DNA from: Fragilaria crotonensis
Taxonomy: Eukaryota; Bacillariophyta; Fragilariophyceae; Fragilariales; Fragilariaceae
Direction: 5' to 3'
NCBI GenBank assembly: GCA_022925895.1
Contig: JAKSYS010000081.1
Coordinates: 69,501 to 133,500, forward strand
DNA length: 64,000 nucleotides
Numbering within the stretch: position 1 is the stretch's first letter; every line of letters begins with the position of its first letter. Below the pieces are notes generated by a model. It did not search any database, was not told the origin of the DNA, and saw nothing but the letters and a program-made list of their open reading frames with translations. The position numbers and the translations under genes are program-made. Of the stretch, positions 54,028 to 64,000 are shown piece after piece.

Positions 54028-55912
54028 ATGGCTAACAGCAATTCAGTCCATTGGTGTGCTGCCAAGGAGCTTTGCATCTGCAAAGTTGCTGCTGCAACCA
54101 CAAGACATCTTTGTCCAGTTTGCCAAGGCTGTGTCCATGCAATTTGTGGCGAAATTTGCGAGGATGCGTCAATATTGTATCACACGACATGTTATCCGTG
54201 TTTTGCTCGGTACGAGAGGACCTTTGAAAGCCCTGAGAGCTTTCGGCGTTTTATTGCTGCAGCTGAAAAGGATGATTGTCAGGATGATGATGAGGAAGAA
54301 CAACCTGGTGGTGCATTGACATCAATTGACGAGGAGGTGGATGAGGTTGGTGCCCTATCAATCAGGCACGTCATGGACTCAGCCTTTGTGCGCGCTGATA
54401 AAGTCAAGAAGCGTCGGGAGTTTATCAAGAAACTGACGTTGGCGCAATGTGAAATTGAAAATTCCACAGCTGTCAATGGTGTTCATTATGTGAAACTTGT
54501 CTCAGTGGGTGGCATTCCGCTTACAAAGTTACTTTTGAGCAATCTGCAACTCTTTTGCGCCACTCCCAAAATTTCTGGTTATCGTCAAAAAAGAAGGAAG
54601 AAGTGTCACAACTGATTGCTGCGAGAGTCGCGTCAGACAACATTTACGCTTCAATCGGTAGACTTGGGATGACACACCCGATTGGACGCAGCAATGAAGC
54701 GCCAACCGCCGCTGGAGGTGGCAAGCCACAAAATTACCAAAGCAAAATGGTAAGGCCAAAAGCAGTCACAAAAACTGGCTCGTATTTCCGCATAATCAAT
54801 CTATGGTTTTCAGCACAGAATCGGCATTTGGTTCTGCTTACAGGAAAAAAGATGAATAGAGCAGAGTTGGATGTTGGAAGATACCGTCATAAGTCCATCT
54901 GGGACAACCTTGCGGAACAGTACAACAAGAACACTGGCATGGCAGATTGTATCAACGGAGATAACGCCTATTTGGATGTCATTCAAACCCCGCATATGCT
55001 CTATGATCTTGAAAATCCTGAGGACTTTGATAACCTTGAAGGGCGAGATGTGGCTCAATTTGTGCGATACATCACACACCAATATTACGTCACTTACAAG
55101 TCGGTTTCTGGCGATCATGCTAGATTTGAAGACAGGGTTGGAGAAAAGTCTTACCTGTTGTATTTCCACAATATGATCACAGCAACAGGAGCGGAGAATT
55201 TAGAGTCCCTGATGAAGGCAGAGTTGAATGTTAATTTTTTGCGGAATCATCAGTACCCGGCTTTCATGCAGATGATGAGACAGCTCCTCCTGTCACACCA
55301 ACAGCAAAGAAGCACCGAATGAACAGGAAGACAGGACCTCCTTCCAACACGAAGGAACAAACAGATAACGCAATCCTTCGCTACATTTCCAGGACAGAGC
55401 AACAGTACAGTACTGCTGGTGGTGGCTCGGTAACAAGTTCTCGCAGTGGTTTGAGTACTGCATCCACTGCCAAGGATGACTACATTTGAGAGAAAAAACG
55501 GATGGCCGTTGAGGTATTTGACATTGCGATGGCAAAGGAGATTACCGATGCAGTTGATACAAGCTTGAAGAAGTGGAAAGCATCACTTTTAGAACTTCGG
55601 GAGTTAAAGGAAGACGGTAACACGAGAACCGATCATCCATTCTTCATTGCAACCAAGGCTGCAGTTGACTTACACGAGTCTATATTCCATTCGTGCTTGG
55701 CTAGGGCAAATGCAAGAGCAGCGCAACAGGAGGAATGTGGGGCCGCAAAAACGAGAAACGAGGAGTCAAAAACAGAGGATGCAGAGGATGTTGAAGATAT
55801 TGAGGAAGGACCAGCAGCACACGACGACGATGTGAGTGTCAGCGAGGATGACCTCACAGATGTCAGACTTGAAACAGTCAATCTTTCCCCTGCACGGTAC
55901 AAACCACGGTAA
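54028..55912 (+). pseudogene. Harbinger accessory gene relic (zinc finger, SAP-like, conserved block)
   Basis: A homologue of the accessory protein at 11388-13068. In order: an N-terminal Cys/His-rich finger absent from the other copy (C-X-C ... CPVCQGCVHAICGEICED ... CYPC); an acidic linker; a SAP-like segment (LQLFCATPKISGY) running into KKKEEVSQLI; the conserved block FRIINLWFSAQNRHLV, ELDVGRYRHKSIWDNL, YITHQYYVTYKSVSGDHARF and EDRVGEKSYLLYFH; then a coiled tail. Damage: a frameshift near 54590 at a run of A, another near 55290, and a TGA at about 55485 where Arg fits (DDYI-stop-EKKRM). The intron of the other copy is absent: SGDHARF is continuous. Function as for the intact copy is unknown. 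Confidence 0.72.
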
Positions 55913-56051
55913 TTGTGTTGTGGAGGTTGCCATACTTGCCATCGTGAAGCAACCACTTATGGTTACAAGTGTAACGAGGTCATTCAACAAGAATGTGATG
56001 AATGAATTTTAACGTAAATTAGTAGTACTCCTGCCATTGCTGGCTGTCATT

Positions 56052-57389
56052 TTACATCAAATGAATGGTTTCATACACTTCAAAATTTACCAGGTCGTCC
56101 TGTTCCTCCTTTCTGGTTCGATTGTAGCTAGGACAATGGTATCCATTTTTTTCAATGTGCTTCACAATAATGTCACGGAGAAAAGAAGCTCCCGGTGGGC
56201 TGCAAAACTTTCTTAAACTAGGTCGGTAGATTTCATTGAGATTACCAACAACATCCTCGGACGTTACTTCTTCCTCATGCATCCAATCGTTGTCGATGAT
56301 GAAATTGTGGAGTCTAGCACAAGTCATTAGGACAATGCTAGACGTTGACAACTTTGTCTCAAGTGGCTTGGAAATTATTCGCCATTTCACGGAGTACTGG
56401 CCAACTGCTTGTTCAACTCAAATTCTCAGTTGACTGAGAAAGTAGTTGTAACTGCTGTGTACAGGCATTTGCCTATTAGAACCAGAGAACGGTATCAACA
56501 TATGCTCCGACAAAATGTAGGCATTATCGGCGACAACATAAAATCCCGGTGGCAGAGAATCGACCCATTTCTGCAATTTGGTCAATCCGAGAGCCTTCGA
56601 ATCAGGAAAGCTCCCTGGAGCAGCCACAGCAAAATACAAAAACTTCCCTCGGTAATCGGATAGAGCCTGGACATTCAAGCTGTCATGCTTGTAGTGTCCA
56701 GAGTAGTATGCCAAGACATTCTCGGCTTCAGCAGCTGTAGGTGCCTTGATGAATATGGTCATCCCATCCTAAGCACCGACACATCCTCTGAACACAGGCA
56801 CTGATGCATTTCCTTCAAATTGCGAGGCAAGCAACTGCAGAGCCGTGATGTCAGATGCATCTGGAAGTCGGATTTCAAGGGCTGTGCATGTAGCTACTGC
56901 ATTCATGAACTTTTTCCGCAAGGAATAGAAGTGAGATTTGCTCACTCCATAAACCTTCTTTATATCCTGCCACTGTCCACCGGCCAACCACCGTAATGAC
57001 ATTGCAACCACCAATTCTGGTAAAACAGGGCCACTCTTCTTGCAAGACCGTCCTGCTTGATCCGCATCAACCTCAAGTTTTACCCTCAATGTATCCACGA
57101 GCTTGTTGAATGACAAGAGTGAAATTCGGAATGTTGCTGCAAACTCGTTTTGCTGGACAAGTTGTGTCACATAATCCGTCCAGTTCAATCGAAGAGGAGC
57201 AAATTTCTTGGAACGTCCGCGGGTGCTGTTCCGGATTTTTGTAATCAACAGAAAATTGAGGTACATTCTCTTGTACTTCTGGTCGTCATCTTTATTGCTG
57301 GAATCGTCGCTGCTAGAAGCAAGAATAGAATCATAAGATGAACGAGATCCTCCTGATGAGATGGAACCAGCATCAGATGATGATGACAT
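56052..57389 (-). pseudogene. Harbinger transposase with two nonsense codons
   Basis: One continuous frame from ATG 57389 (MSSSSDAGS) to 56052 with only two internal stops: TAG after GCVGA (about 56767), next to the first catalytic Asp (DGMTIF), and TGA after FLSQLRI (about 56408), where Arg is expected before VEQAVG, the segment with the catalytic Glu. The second Asp is in FYVVADNAY. The N-terminal half has KKVYGVSKSHFYSLRKKF, and the C-terminal LHNFIID is typical. No frameshift is seen, so the copy is dead by point mutation only. Confidence 0.85.
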
Positions 57390-57491
57390 GATGGTAGTAC
57401 AGTGGGTGCAAACCATCAACACTGAATTTCGGTGTGGTCCAATTATCTTGTATGCATACTTATTACCAGTCTGATGGGCTTGGTACAATGT

Positions 57492-57695
57492 ACTGAAAAT
57501 GAACAGTACAAATTAACCGTCATAATCTTCTAGTAGTTGAATTTTAACACAGCAGTAATTTGTCTTACTGCGTACCTACAAGGTACTTGTGCTGTAGTAC
57601 GACTACAATATCATTTGCTTCGTACTTGTACCGTGTACTGTAAAATGAACAGTACGATTTAACCGTCATAATCTTCTAGTTGAATTTTAAGACAT
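57492..57695. repeat. Direct repeat near the transposase 5' side
   Basis: GAAAATGAACAGTAC, TTAACCGTCATAATCTTCTAG and GTTGAATTTTAA occur at about 57495-57548 and again at about 57641-57690. Possibly subterminal binding sites of the element at 53754-57890. (The middle word is split here by one base from the limit: TTAACCGTCATAATCTTCTA.). Confidence 0.75.
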
Positions 57696-57899
57696 TGTTC
57701 GCCTTGCAGTCAAGAGTTAACAAGAAGGGATATCAATTATGATATGAACCCCAAAACTTCTTCTCCTTAGTACTCTGAAACGTCATCCTCGAATACACAC
57801 TAACATCCGGAGAAGACTCGATGGTCAATTTGTACTTTGCAATAACATTTAGAAAGTACAAAGTACAAAAGTACAAAAGTACAAATAATATTCCGGATA

Positions 57900-58179
57900 A
57901 TTCGGGCCCTAAGATCATCTTTAAAGGGGGGATTGCAAAACATTGCAAATGACATGCCTACGCGAATTTTGACATGCCAGCACCTCAAAATGCCACAATG
58001 GCAACAATTAAGGGAACAATTTCAAATTTTGCGGCAGGGGTTTTGCGCCAGCCATGCCTGATTTGCTCAGGGAGCAAATGCACAAAAAATTGCAAATTTG
58101 ACTGTCCTTTGCCATGGCTGCTTTGGCTCCAAGCAAATGCTGTATCTGGCATCAACAACACTGCCTGATGCCAAGAAAT
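57900..58179. other. Interval between two Harbinger relics
   Basis: Repeated ATTTGC / TTTTGC words (58020-58100). A short frame with CLICSGSKCTKNCKFDC holds several Cys, but it is not supported as a gene. Confidence 0.35.
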
Positions 58180-59152
58180 CCAAAACAGGGCCCTGGCTAC
58201 GCCAACAATGTGGAGGATATGATTGTGGCATGATCGTTTATTTCAGCATCAGAAAATGCAATCTGCAGAGCTCATCAGAAGGGCAAAGTGTTCAAGGCCC
58301 ACATGTTTGAGATCTATTGTAAACTCATCAAGGAGCAGATGGATTCCAACAAGGCCCTACTTGAATGAAGTTCAGAAGCAACACGAGATGAGTACATCCA
58401 GAAAGAAGGCGTTGGAATGCTGTATGCAGATTGCAGCGGTGAATCAATCTATTATTGATTCAAAAGTTCAATTGCACCTGAGGTAATGTAATTCATGGGA
58501 ATCCAAGAGACACCAACTGATATGGCAAGTGGTTGGAGTGTTGAAGATCATAAGACTGCGTGTGTTGAGTTCTACAAGAAAAGGTATGGCCTTCCATTTG
58601 ACTTTTATGCTGTTTACGAGTACCTCTGTGACAAAAACAAGTTCTTGTCCTTTTGCACCAAAACTGACGAGGAACTCCTTGCTTGGGAAGCGTCCAATTG
58701 GAAAGAAGAAGACATGGTGCCAGTTGGAGGCTGATGCAAAACTGGTTAAAGCTGTGATTTTGGAGGTGGTTAATAAGAAAGATGGTGGAGGAGTGTACGC
58801 AAATCATGCCAACAGAGGATCTAGTGCAGGTAACAACAGTGCTGGCAGTGACCGCTTTGAATCAAATGGTGCTGGCGGTATGGGCGAAGTCCTCCAAAAC
58901 ATCTCCAACGTGATTGCCGATTATGGAAATACTCTCTTGGAAAACATGAAGGCGGAACAAGATATGAGGCTTACGCAGTCTCTGGATACACCTGATAGGA
59001 AGGCATTTGCGATAGAGCAGATGGCTTTGAGGACTGCTGAAACGCGAGAGAAACGACGCCGACTTGATGCAAATCTTAATGTGGCGGCTGAACAAGGAAG
59101 GGACAAGGTCACAAATTTGCAGTCATTCTACTCGCTGACTAGTAGCGTGTAG
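58180..59152 (+). pseudogene. SANT/NAM-associated accessory gene relic
   Basis: One frame runs 58180-58734 through four stops: GPGYANNVEDMIVA-stop-S, SENAICRAHQKGKVFKAHMF, KEQMDSNKALLE-stop, YY-stop-FKSSIAPEVM-stop, then FMGIQETPTDMASGW, KTACVEFYKKRYGLPFDFYA and VYEYLCDKNKFLSF. The frame then changes near 58690 to GKRPIGKKKTWCQLEADAKL and a coiled C-terminus. The layout (SANT-like half, then a RPIGxKK stretch) matches accessory proteins of plant-type Harbinger transposases. It is convergent with the transposase relic 60801-59372. Three stops are TGA where Arg (CGA) would fit. Confidence 0.6.
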
Positions 59153-59371
59153 TTGTAATTGAGAAACAAATAAGAGAGGCAATAATAAGCAGTGCTGTAG
59201 CTGACTACTTGCTACCGCCGCTGTTGCCACCTTACTAAAAAGACTCCTCTACTACTCCTACTCTCTGTTGTTCTTGAGAATCTCAACAAGCTTGTCCATG
59301 CATCCATTTTTCAGTCGATAGTGTTCCTCCACATTGTTTAAACACTCCCACCGTTGCTGCACATACTGGAA

Positions 59372-60801
59372 TCAAAGCAACAAGTCAATAATTGCCTTTT
59401 GTTGATAACTCAAGTGGCAATCTCTTCTGTTGATTTTGTATAGCTGCTGATGCAACTCCATCTCTGCGATCCGTCGGTTCACGTGCTGTTGTTCAGCTTC
59501 AAGATCTGCTGCTGTCGTGTGTTGTGCATCATTGTCCAAACGTCCATCATACACATAGAGGGCCTCTGATTCAACCTCATCGTTGTCAATTCGATGCGAA
59601 ACCATCATGTTCTTCAGCATTATACAAGTGTTCGACACACACACGATGTCACCGACATACCGCATCTCTATCTTTCCTACAAGCAAGGACGTGAAATTTT
59701 CTTTGTAAGACACCAAATACACGTTCGATGTCTTTTCTTGTGGCTTCCTGTCACTTTGCAAATGCCGATGCATTGCAATCACAAGGCTCCTTGATTGTTT
59801 TTAGAAACCTAGAAACCTCATGGTAGATTCCATCCACCATGAGCCAGAGTCGATTGAAAACGTGACCTCCAATCTCAAATTCAAAATCAACCCCTTCTGC
59901 AAATCAACCATCCAGGAAACTCTTAAAGAGACTACTTTGATCCCAAATGTGTATATCATTCGGCGACTCCGGCCACCCAAATGAGTGGTGCCAGAACCAC
60001 CAGTTATAGTAGTCTGCAAAGCTTCCAGTACAATTGTGGGCTTCCCCTCTTTCCCGGTCTGTGATCCTTGCCATGCAACGGGACAATTTTTCCAACAAAC
60101 ATGAGTACAGTCTAGACTACCGATCATCCCTGGCATTCCATGCATAGCCTTATGCATTGCAGAGACTCTTCTTGCGTTGGCTCGCGTCATTCTTCTCCGA
60201 GCAAAAAGCTTTGCAATTATTCATCTCGCGACACAATTTGACAGAACTTCAGGAGACATATTCTTGCCATAGTCTCACTCATTTGGAAGTAATCTTGAAA
60301 GGCGCTAGGATAACAACCGTAGGCAACTAGCTTAAGTGCCATTAGAACTTTAACAAGCGGGTCAATTTTGTACCTTCCACTGACATCCTGTTGTGAAGTG
60401 AAAAATGGGTCCGTGATTGCACTGATGTTTAACATGTGTTGAGTCATCTGCTTGGTAACCCTGAATACACATTCATACTGTTTGTCGTCAAAAACAGGCG
60501 TTAGCGAAAAGTAGTAGTCTTCTTGGATGGCCAATTGTGCACGTTGGTGTCGGAATTGTGAACGTTGTCATCGCTTGGGTGCTGCATCCTCTCCACTATT
60601 TGGACAACCTCGACCATCAAGTTGTCGTCGTACTCTGAGGGCGACCTCCGTTGCAGCTAGTATGGCTTGTCGTTCCCTTTCTTTGTCTTGGCACTTCCTC
60701 TCATAGTCCACAAAATACTCAACCAAAATAGGAAGGATTGCAGCCGTCAGCAAAAGCACCATCATGGTGGCAGCTTTCTCAGACGCACCACCTGACATGT
60801 T
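59372..60801 (-). pseudogene. Plant_tran-type Harbinger transposase relic
   Basis: Begins MSGGASEKAATMM. A TGA at about 60571 (DAAPKR-stop-QRSQFRHQ) interrupts an otherwise continuous frame to FRVTKQMTQHMLN, KIDPLVKVLMALKLVAYG and SAFQDYFQMSETMAR. After a frameshift near 60225 comes the family signature MPGMIGSLDCTHVCWKNCPV (catalytic Asp) and AWQGSQTGKEGKPTIVLEA. A further shift near 60035 gives DYYNWWFWHHSFGWPESPND; then more breaks, RKDIERVFGVLQRKF, and CIMLKNMMVSHR. It is a different Harbinger family from the two DDE_Tnp_4 elements. TIRs were not located. Confidence 0.75.
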
Positions 60802-60822
60802 GTTGGAAAACACAGAACAACA

Positions 60823-61510
60823 GGAAGGTCCGTTTGAGTTGCAATGCTTTGTTATGGTGGATTGTCAAGAACCGGATTTGACCGTCACGATCAAACGCCA
60901 GCGTCGTTTTTGTCAGAGATCTTGGTAGTACTTCACTTTGTGATACGTCCTGCCGGATGGAACCCCATCACAAAGTGAAACGACCAAAAATCCGTTCAAG
61001 TTGCAATGATGCTTTCTGATGGATTGTCAAGAACCGGATTTAGTGTCACAATCAATCACCAGCAGCTTCGTTTTCGTCAGAGATCTTTGTAGTACGTCAC
61101 TTCATGATACGTACTGGATGGTATCCTATCACGACGTAAAACGACAAAAAATCCGTTCGAGTTGCGATGATGCTTTCTGATGGATTGTCAAGAACCGAAA
61201 ACAATGTCAAGATCAATCACCAGCAGCTTCGTTTTTGTCAGAGATCTTTGTAGTACTTCACTTCGTGATACATACTGGATGGTACCCTATCACAAAGTGA
61301 AATGACAAGACATCTGTTCAAGTTGCAATGATGCTTTCTGATGGATCATCATGAACCAAAAACAATGTGAAGATCAATCACCAGCAGCTTCGTTTTTGTC
61401 GAGATCTTTGTAGTACTTCACTTCGTGATAGTACGTTTGGATGGTACCCTATCACAAAGTGAAACGACAAGAAATCCGTTCGAGTTGCGATGCATTGTGG
61501 ATTGTCGAGC
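60823..61510. repeat. ~160-bp satellite with internal hairpins
   Basis: About four units. The word GAGATCTT recurs at 60917, 61080, 61241 and 61401 (steps 163, 161, 160). Each unit has GATGGATTGTCAAGAACC, CACCAGCAGCTTCGTTTT and a stem of TTCACTT(T/C)GTGATA with TATCACAAAGTGAA ~25-30 bp later. No coding. Confidence 0.9.
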
Positions 61511-62181
61511 ACCGAATTGTAAGTCACAATAAAATGAAACACCACGATGCTCTAAGGGTTGCAATCTGCACATTCCCGCCCAAAAAAAAAGTGGGTTGCC
61601 TTAAATGTTGCCATTTGAACTTGCAATGTTTGAGTCGTCCCGCCAAAAAAGAAAAACCGTCCAACTGTAGAAGAACAGTTAACACAACGGCACGTTTATG
61701 TCATTTGCTTCAAAAAGCAAGGCAACCTTTAAAGATGCTCTAATGCCAAGTGTCTCTACACACGGCATGCGGTACTTGTACAGCTACTGTACAGCATGCT
61801 GTCTACGGGTGTAGGGGACTATACAGGTACCCTATCATTGCTGTCGGTTGGACTTAGGACATAGTCAGCAGTCGGCACTGTCTATCCTACTAGTATATCA
61901 TTATGTACATATAAGCAAGGGAGGAAATCATATATACCGAAGGTATGACTTTAGAATAGTGTATGTATCCTAGTATATATGGAAATGACGTAGTTATGTG
62001 TTGAATAGAATAAAATATACCAACACGTATGGCATTATTGTTTGAATGCACTTACAGTCAAATACGCGCATCACATGTTCCCACGAATTCAGGTGTCAAG
62101 TGAATATCGAAGCTAGCCTTGAGTTATGTACGTTACCACAGGGCTCCTTCCTTGTCCCTAGCCTAGTATTCGAGACCGGTC
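61511..62181. other. Intergenic, GTAC- and TATA-rich
   Basis: CGGCATGC / GCATGCTG words and GTACAGCTACTGTACAGCATG-type short palindromes at 61760-61805, then AT-rich DNA. No gene seen. (The cited word is longer in the sequence; only its core TACAGCTACTGTACAGC matters.). Confidence 0.45.
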
Positions 62182-62336
62182 GTGTTGGCATCGGGATTGT
62201 GCCCTAGTGATCTCACTTTCTTCCCTTCTCCCAGATATTCCTGTATTGTCTTCGAGCAGGGTGGTGGGTGGGTACTAATTAATAGCTATCTAGGTTCGTC
62301 GGCTCGCGGTCTTCGTCGAATTTGTTCCCATGTACA

Positions 62337-62740
62337 ATGTACCTGGCGCGAATTCATTGTTCTCGCGAGTCTGTCATCTGTCGGTTCAGTCGGCCTGCGT
62401 TCTCGCACATCCCAGCCAGCTGCATCTCAGAAACGACTTCTCGAAACACAAAAATTACTCGAGAAGAATTGTTGGAAGTCACCGCTGCTCTCCATAGCAT
62501 CAACCGCACTGAACAACCATGTCGTTCAGTGCCCTCGATGTCCAAGAAACACTCAACAACATTACTCTTTACAACAGGTGCACTTGCTTGATGCAAACAA
62601 CTACACCACTGCTCCCCTTACTTTTGTAAAGGTAAGAGCTTTTGTGTGGTGTGTGACGTGATTTTTTGTCAAGCTTGCAATGCAATGAAGATGAGATTTT
62701 CTAACCAGCACCTTTTCTTTTGCAGGTTCTTCAAATATAG
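62337..62740 (+). other. Possible spliced gene of unknown function
   Basis: A canonical intron is visible: TAAAG|GTAAGAGC at 62632 and CTTTTCTTTTGCAG|G ending at 62725 (94 bp), a strong splice pair resembling those of the host genes. The upstream frame LLDANNYTTAPLTFVK joins VLQI-stop across it, but that frame has no ATG from 62182 on. Another frame (ATG 62337, MYLARIHCSRESVIC, 84 codons) stops before the intron. I recognise no domain. It may be the 3' part of a gene or a noncoding transcript. Confidence 0.3.
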
Positions 62741-62871
62741 ATTGCTACTAGTTCTACCATACTCCCAGCATGATTCACCAACAATGCACTGAATTTCGTT
62801 CAAATACTCCCTCCGCTGTCAGAATCTTCTGGTACCTCAATTGTGTGAGGATCACGACGACGTTGCTACGG

Positions 62872-63838
62872 CTAGTCATCTAGAATCGTAATAATCTGTT
62901 GTCGACTAATTTGTCCATCTTCAATAGCCCAGTCTTCCACCATAGCATCAAGTATAGTTTGTTGTCTCTCCAACGTCAATTGTTTGTTTACTTGTAGTCG
63001 TGTAGTAGATTGACAGAGTTCAAGCAGTGAAGTCATTAGATTGGGTTGCATCATGTGAGGGGGCACACCAGTAGATTTAGACATTGTGGTCTCTGCTGTA
63101 CTAGGTGCAGTAGTCACTTTTGTCTTTCAACGAAGTGGAAGCTCAGGATGTTGAAGCAGAGGCATTGCATAGAAAGGATGACCTGCATGTCTACCAGCAG
63201 TTGCAAGTAACCAATCAGACGCAAATACAACAGGGGCCAATACTTGAACCAGTACCGCAATATTGTTGAATGGGTATTGTGCAATAATGACAGCATACAT
63301 AAGCTGTAGGGCGTTTTGTATGTCAGCATCTTCAAGTGGATTGTCAACCGTCCAGCAATGAGGATGGAGTACAGAAAAAGTACTATGGTCAGGGTCAAGC
63401 CCACATAGGCAGCGACCAAGGTATGCATCGCATACTTCGGCAAACTGCCAGTATACGTCAAGAACTTTTCCAAGAGACCAATCGCCCTGATTCGCAATCA
63501 AGGCAATTGGTGGTGGGGCCGTTGTCGCACATGACTCATGTGTGGCACTGCCTTTTCTTAGACCGTGGGAAGACATTGTCCTTATGTATGCTTGAGCAAT
63601 GTCCCAGGACGCTTTATGATAACTTGAAGCTGCCTGCTTGCAGTACCAATGAGCGGGACTGCCAATACTTGCACCCTGACAAATGAAGCAAAACACGTTC
63701 GGACTTACATCTGAAGGTGTTCTGGTTCAATGACAACCAGACACCCAAACTGACACCGGGACACAGAACCGGGTCCAAAGGGTTACAATAGACAGCTTTG
63801 ATGTGTGTCAGAGCTTGTTGAATCATGACAAATAACAA
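62872..63838 (-). pseudogene. Tyrosine recombinase C-terminal fragment (Crypton/DIRS-like)
   Basis: From 63838 down: ALTHIKAVYCNPLDPVLCPG, VSLGVWLSLNQNTF; a frameshift near 63655; then SSHGLRKGSATHESCA (the H-x-x-R of the active site), IANQGDWSLGKVLDVYWQF (candidate catalytic Tyr) and CDAYLGRCLCGLDPDHSTF. A single TGA at 63127 (LPLR-stop-KTKVTT) is followed in the same frame by a coiled tail (QLTLERQQTILDAMVEDW) to 62872. This resembles transposon tyrosine recombinases widespread in stramenopiles. The N-terminal part, and the catalytic Arg if present there, are outside or lost. Confidence 0.6.
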
Positions 63839-64000
63839 AATGATCTTCAGAAATTCCTATATGGTGCAATGCTGCCTAAGGGTCAATCGATATGGACCAG
63901 GCCATAAGGTTCCACTGTAGAATTGTCCACACCCAAACAAATATGTTTCTTCTTTCAATTGCCCATGTAAGTATCAAGGAAAAGAGGGAAAAGCTGATTG

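Larger units (their letters stand above)
53754..57890. mobile_element. Second PIF/Harbinger element, inactivated
   Basis: An accessory gene (+, 54028-55912) and a DDE_Tnp_4-type transposase (-, 57389-56052) face each other tail-to-tail, the same plan as the 9646-13434 element in opposite orientation. Inverted GTACTTTT-rich ends are visible: TTTTTGTACTTTTGTACTTT at about 53760 and its inverse near 57855-57887. Exact ends and the TWA duplication are uncertain because the motif is a simple repeat. Confidence 0.6.

Noticed and set aside
1-64000. tRNA, rRNA or CRISPR features
   Set aside because: No T-loop-like GTTCGAATC context with matching stems and no rRNA core words were found by eye. Tandem repeats here lack the equal unique spacers of CRISPR. 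A tRNA scan would be decisive.

Overview
The window looks like nuclear DNA from a diatom (stramenopile). The plastid IF-2 gene encodes a secretory signal followed by an ASAFAP-like site (VAS|FVG), the bipartite presequence typical of diatom plastid proteins. Introns are short GT-AG introns, mostly 62-102 bp. The transposable elements resemble diatom Copia-type (CoDi-like), PIF/Harbinger, plant-type mariner and tyrosine-recombinase families. A bZIP-family protein shows the C-terminal extension I associate with diatom bZIPs. No species is assigned.

Ordinary host genes form two islands. Island 1 (about 14.1-17.5 kb) has a small twin-CX9C mitochondrial-type protein and, convergent with it, a 7-exon plastid translation initiation factor IF-2. 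Island 2 (about 39.8-53.3 kb, interrupted by a truncated Copia element and a palindrome-rich insertion) has a KNL1/Spc7-like kinetochore scaffold, the 26S proteasome lid subunit Rpn7/PSMD6, and a bZIP-like regulator convergent with it. All host reading frames are clean and every predicted splice junction keeps phase.

Most of the rest is mobile DNA. At 0.9-9.1 kb a Copia element with almost identical 290-bp LTRs and a 5-bp target duplication sits inside the LTR of an older, reduced Copia element. At 9.6-13.4 kb there is a complete PIF/Harbinger element: terminal inverted repeats, a TTA duplication, an intact transposase and a convergent two-exon accessory gene. At 18.3-21.2 kb lie two inverted-repeat elements. 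From 21.9 to 32.9 kb is a graveyard of Copia pieces, a hAT-like scrap and many tandem repeats. At 33.4-35.5 kb is a complete mariner-like element (DD39D, perfect inverted repeats, TA duplication, intact 480-aa transposase). At 36.2-39 kb there are Copia and LINE-like remnants. From 53.7 to 60.8 kb are two broken Harbinger-type elements of different families, then a 160-bp satellite and a tyrosine-recombinase fragment.

The most interesting signal is a Harbinger accessory protein that I do not recognise as the usual Myb/SANT partner. Two elements in the window encode divergent copies, each placed tail-to-tail with its transposase. The copies share a SAP-like segment and a conserved block of about 140 residues; one copy has an extra N-terminal Cys/His-rich finger, and one has an intron the other lacks. 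A second striking signal is an array of the 11-bp palindrome CTGACCGTCAG at an exact 21-bp period (two DNA turns) inside a 1.1-kb inverted-repeat unit. Several broken transposon genes have TGA stops where an Arg CGA codon is expected, suggesting C-to-T decay at CpG.
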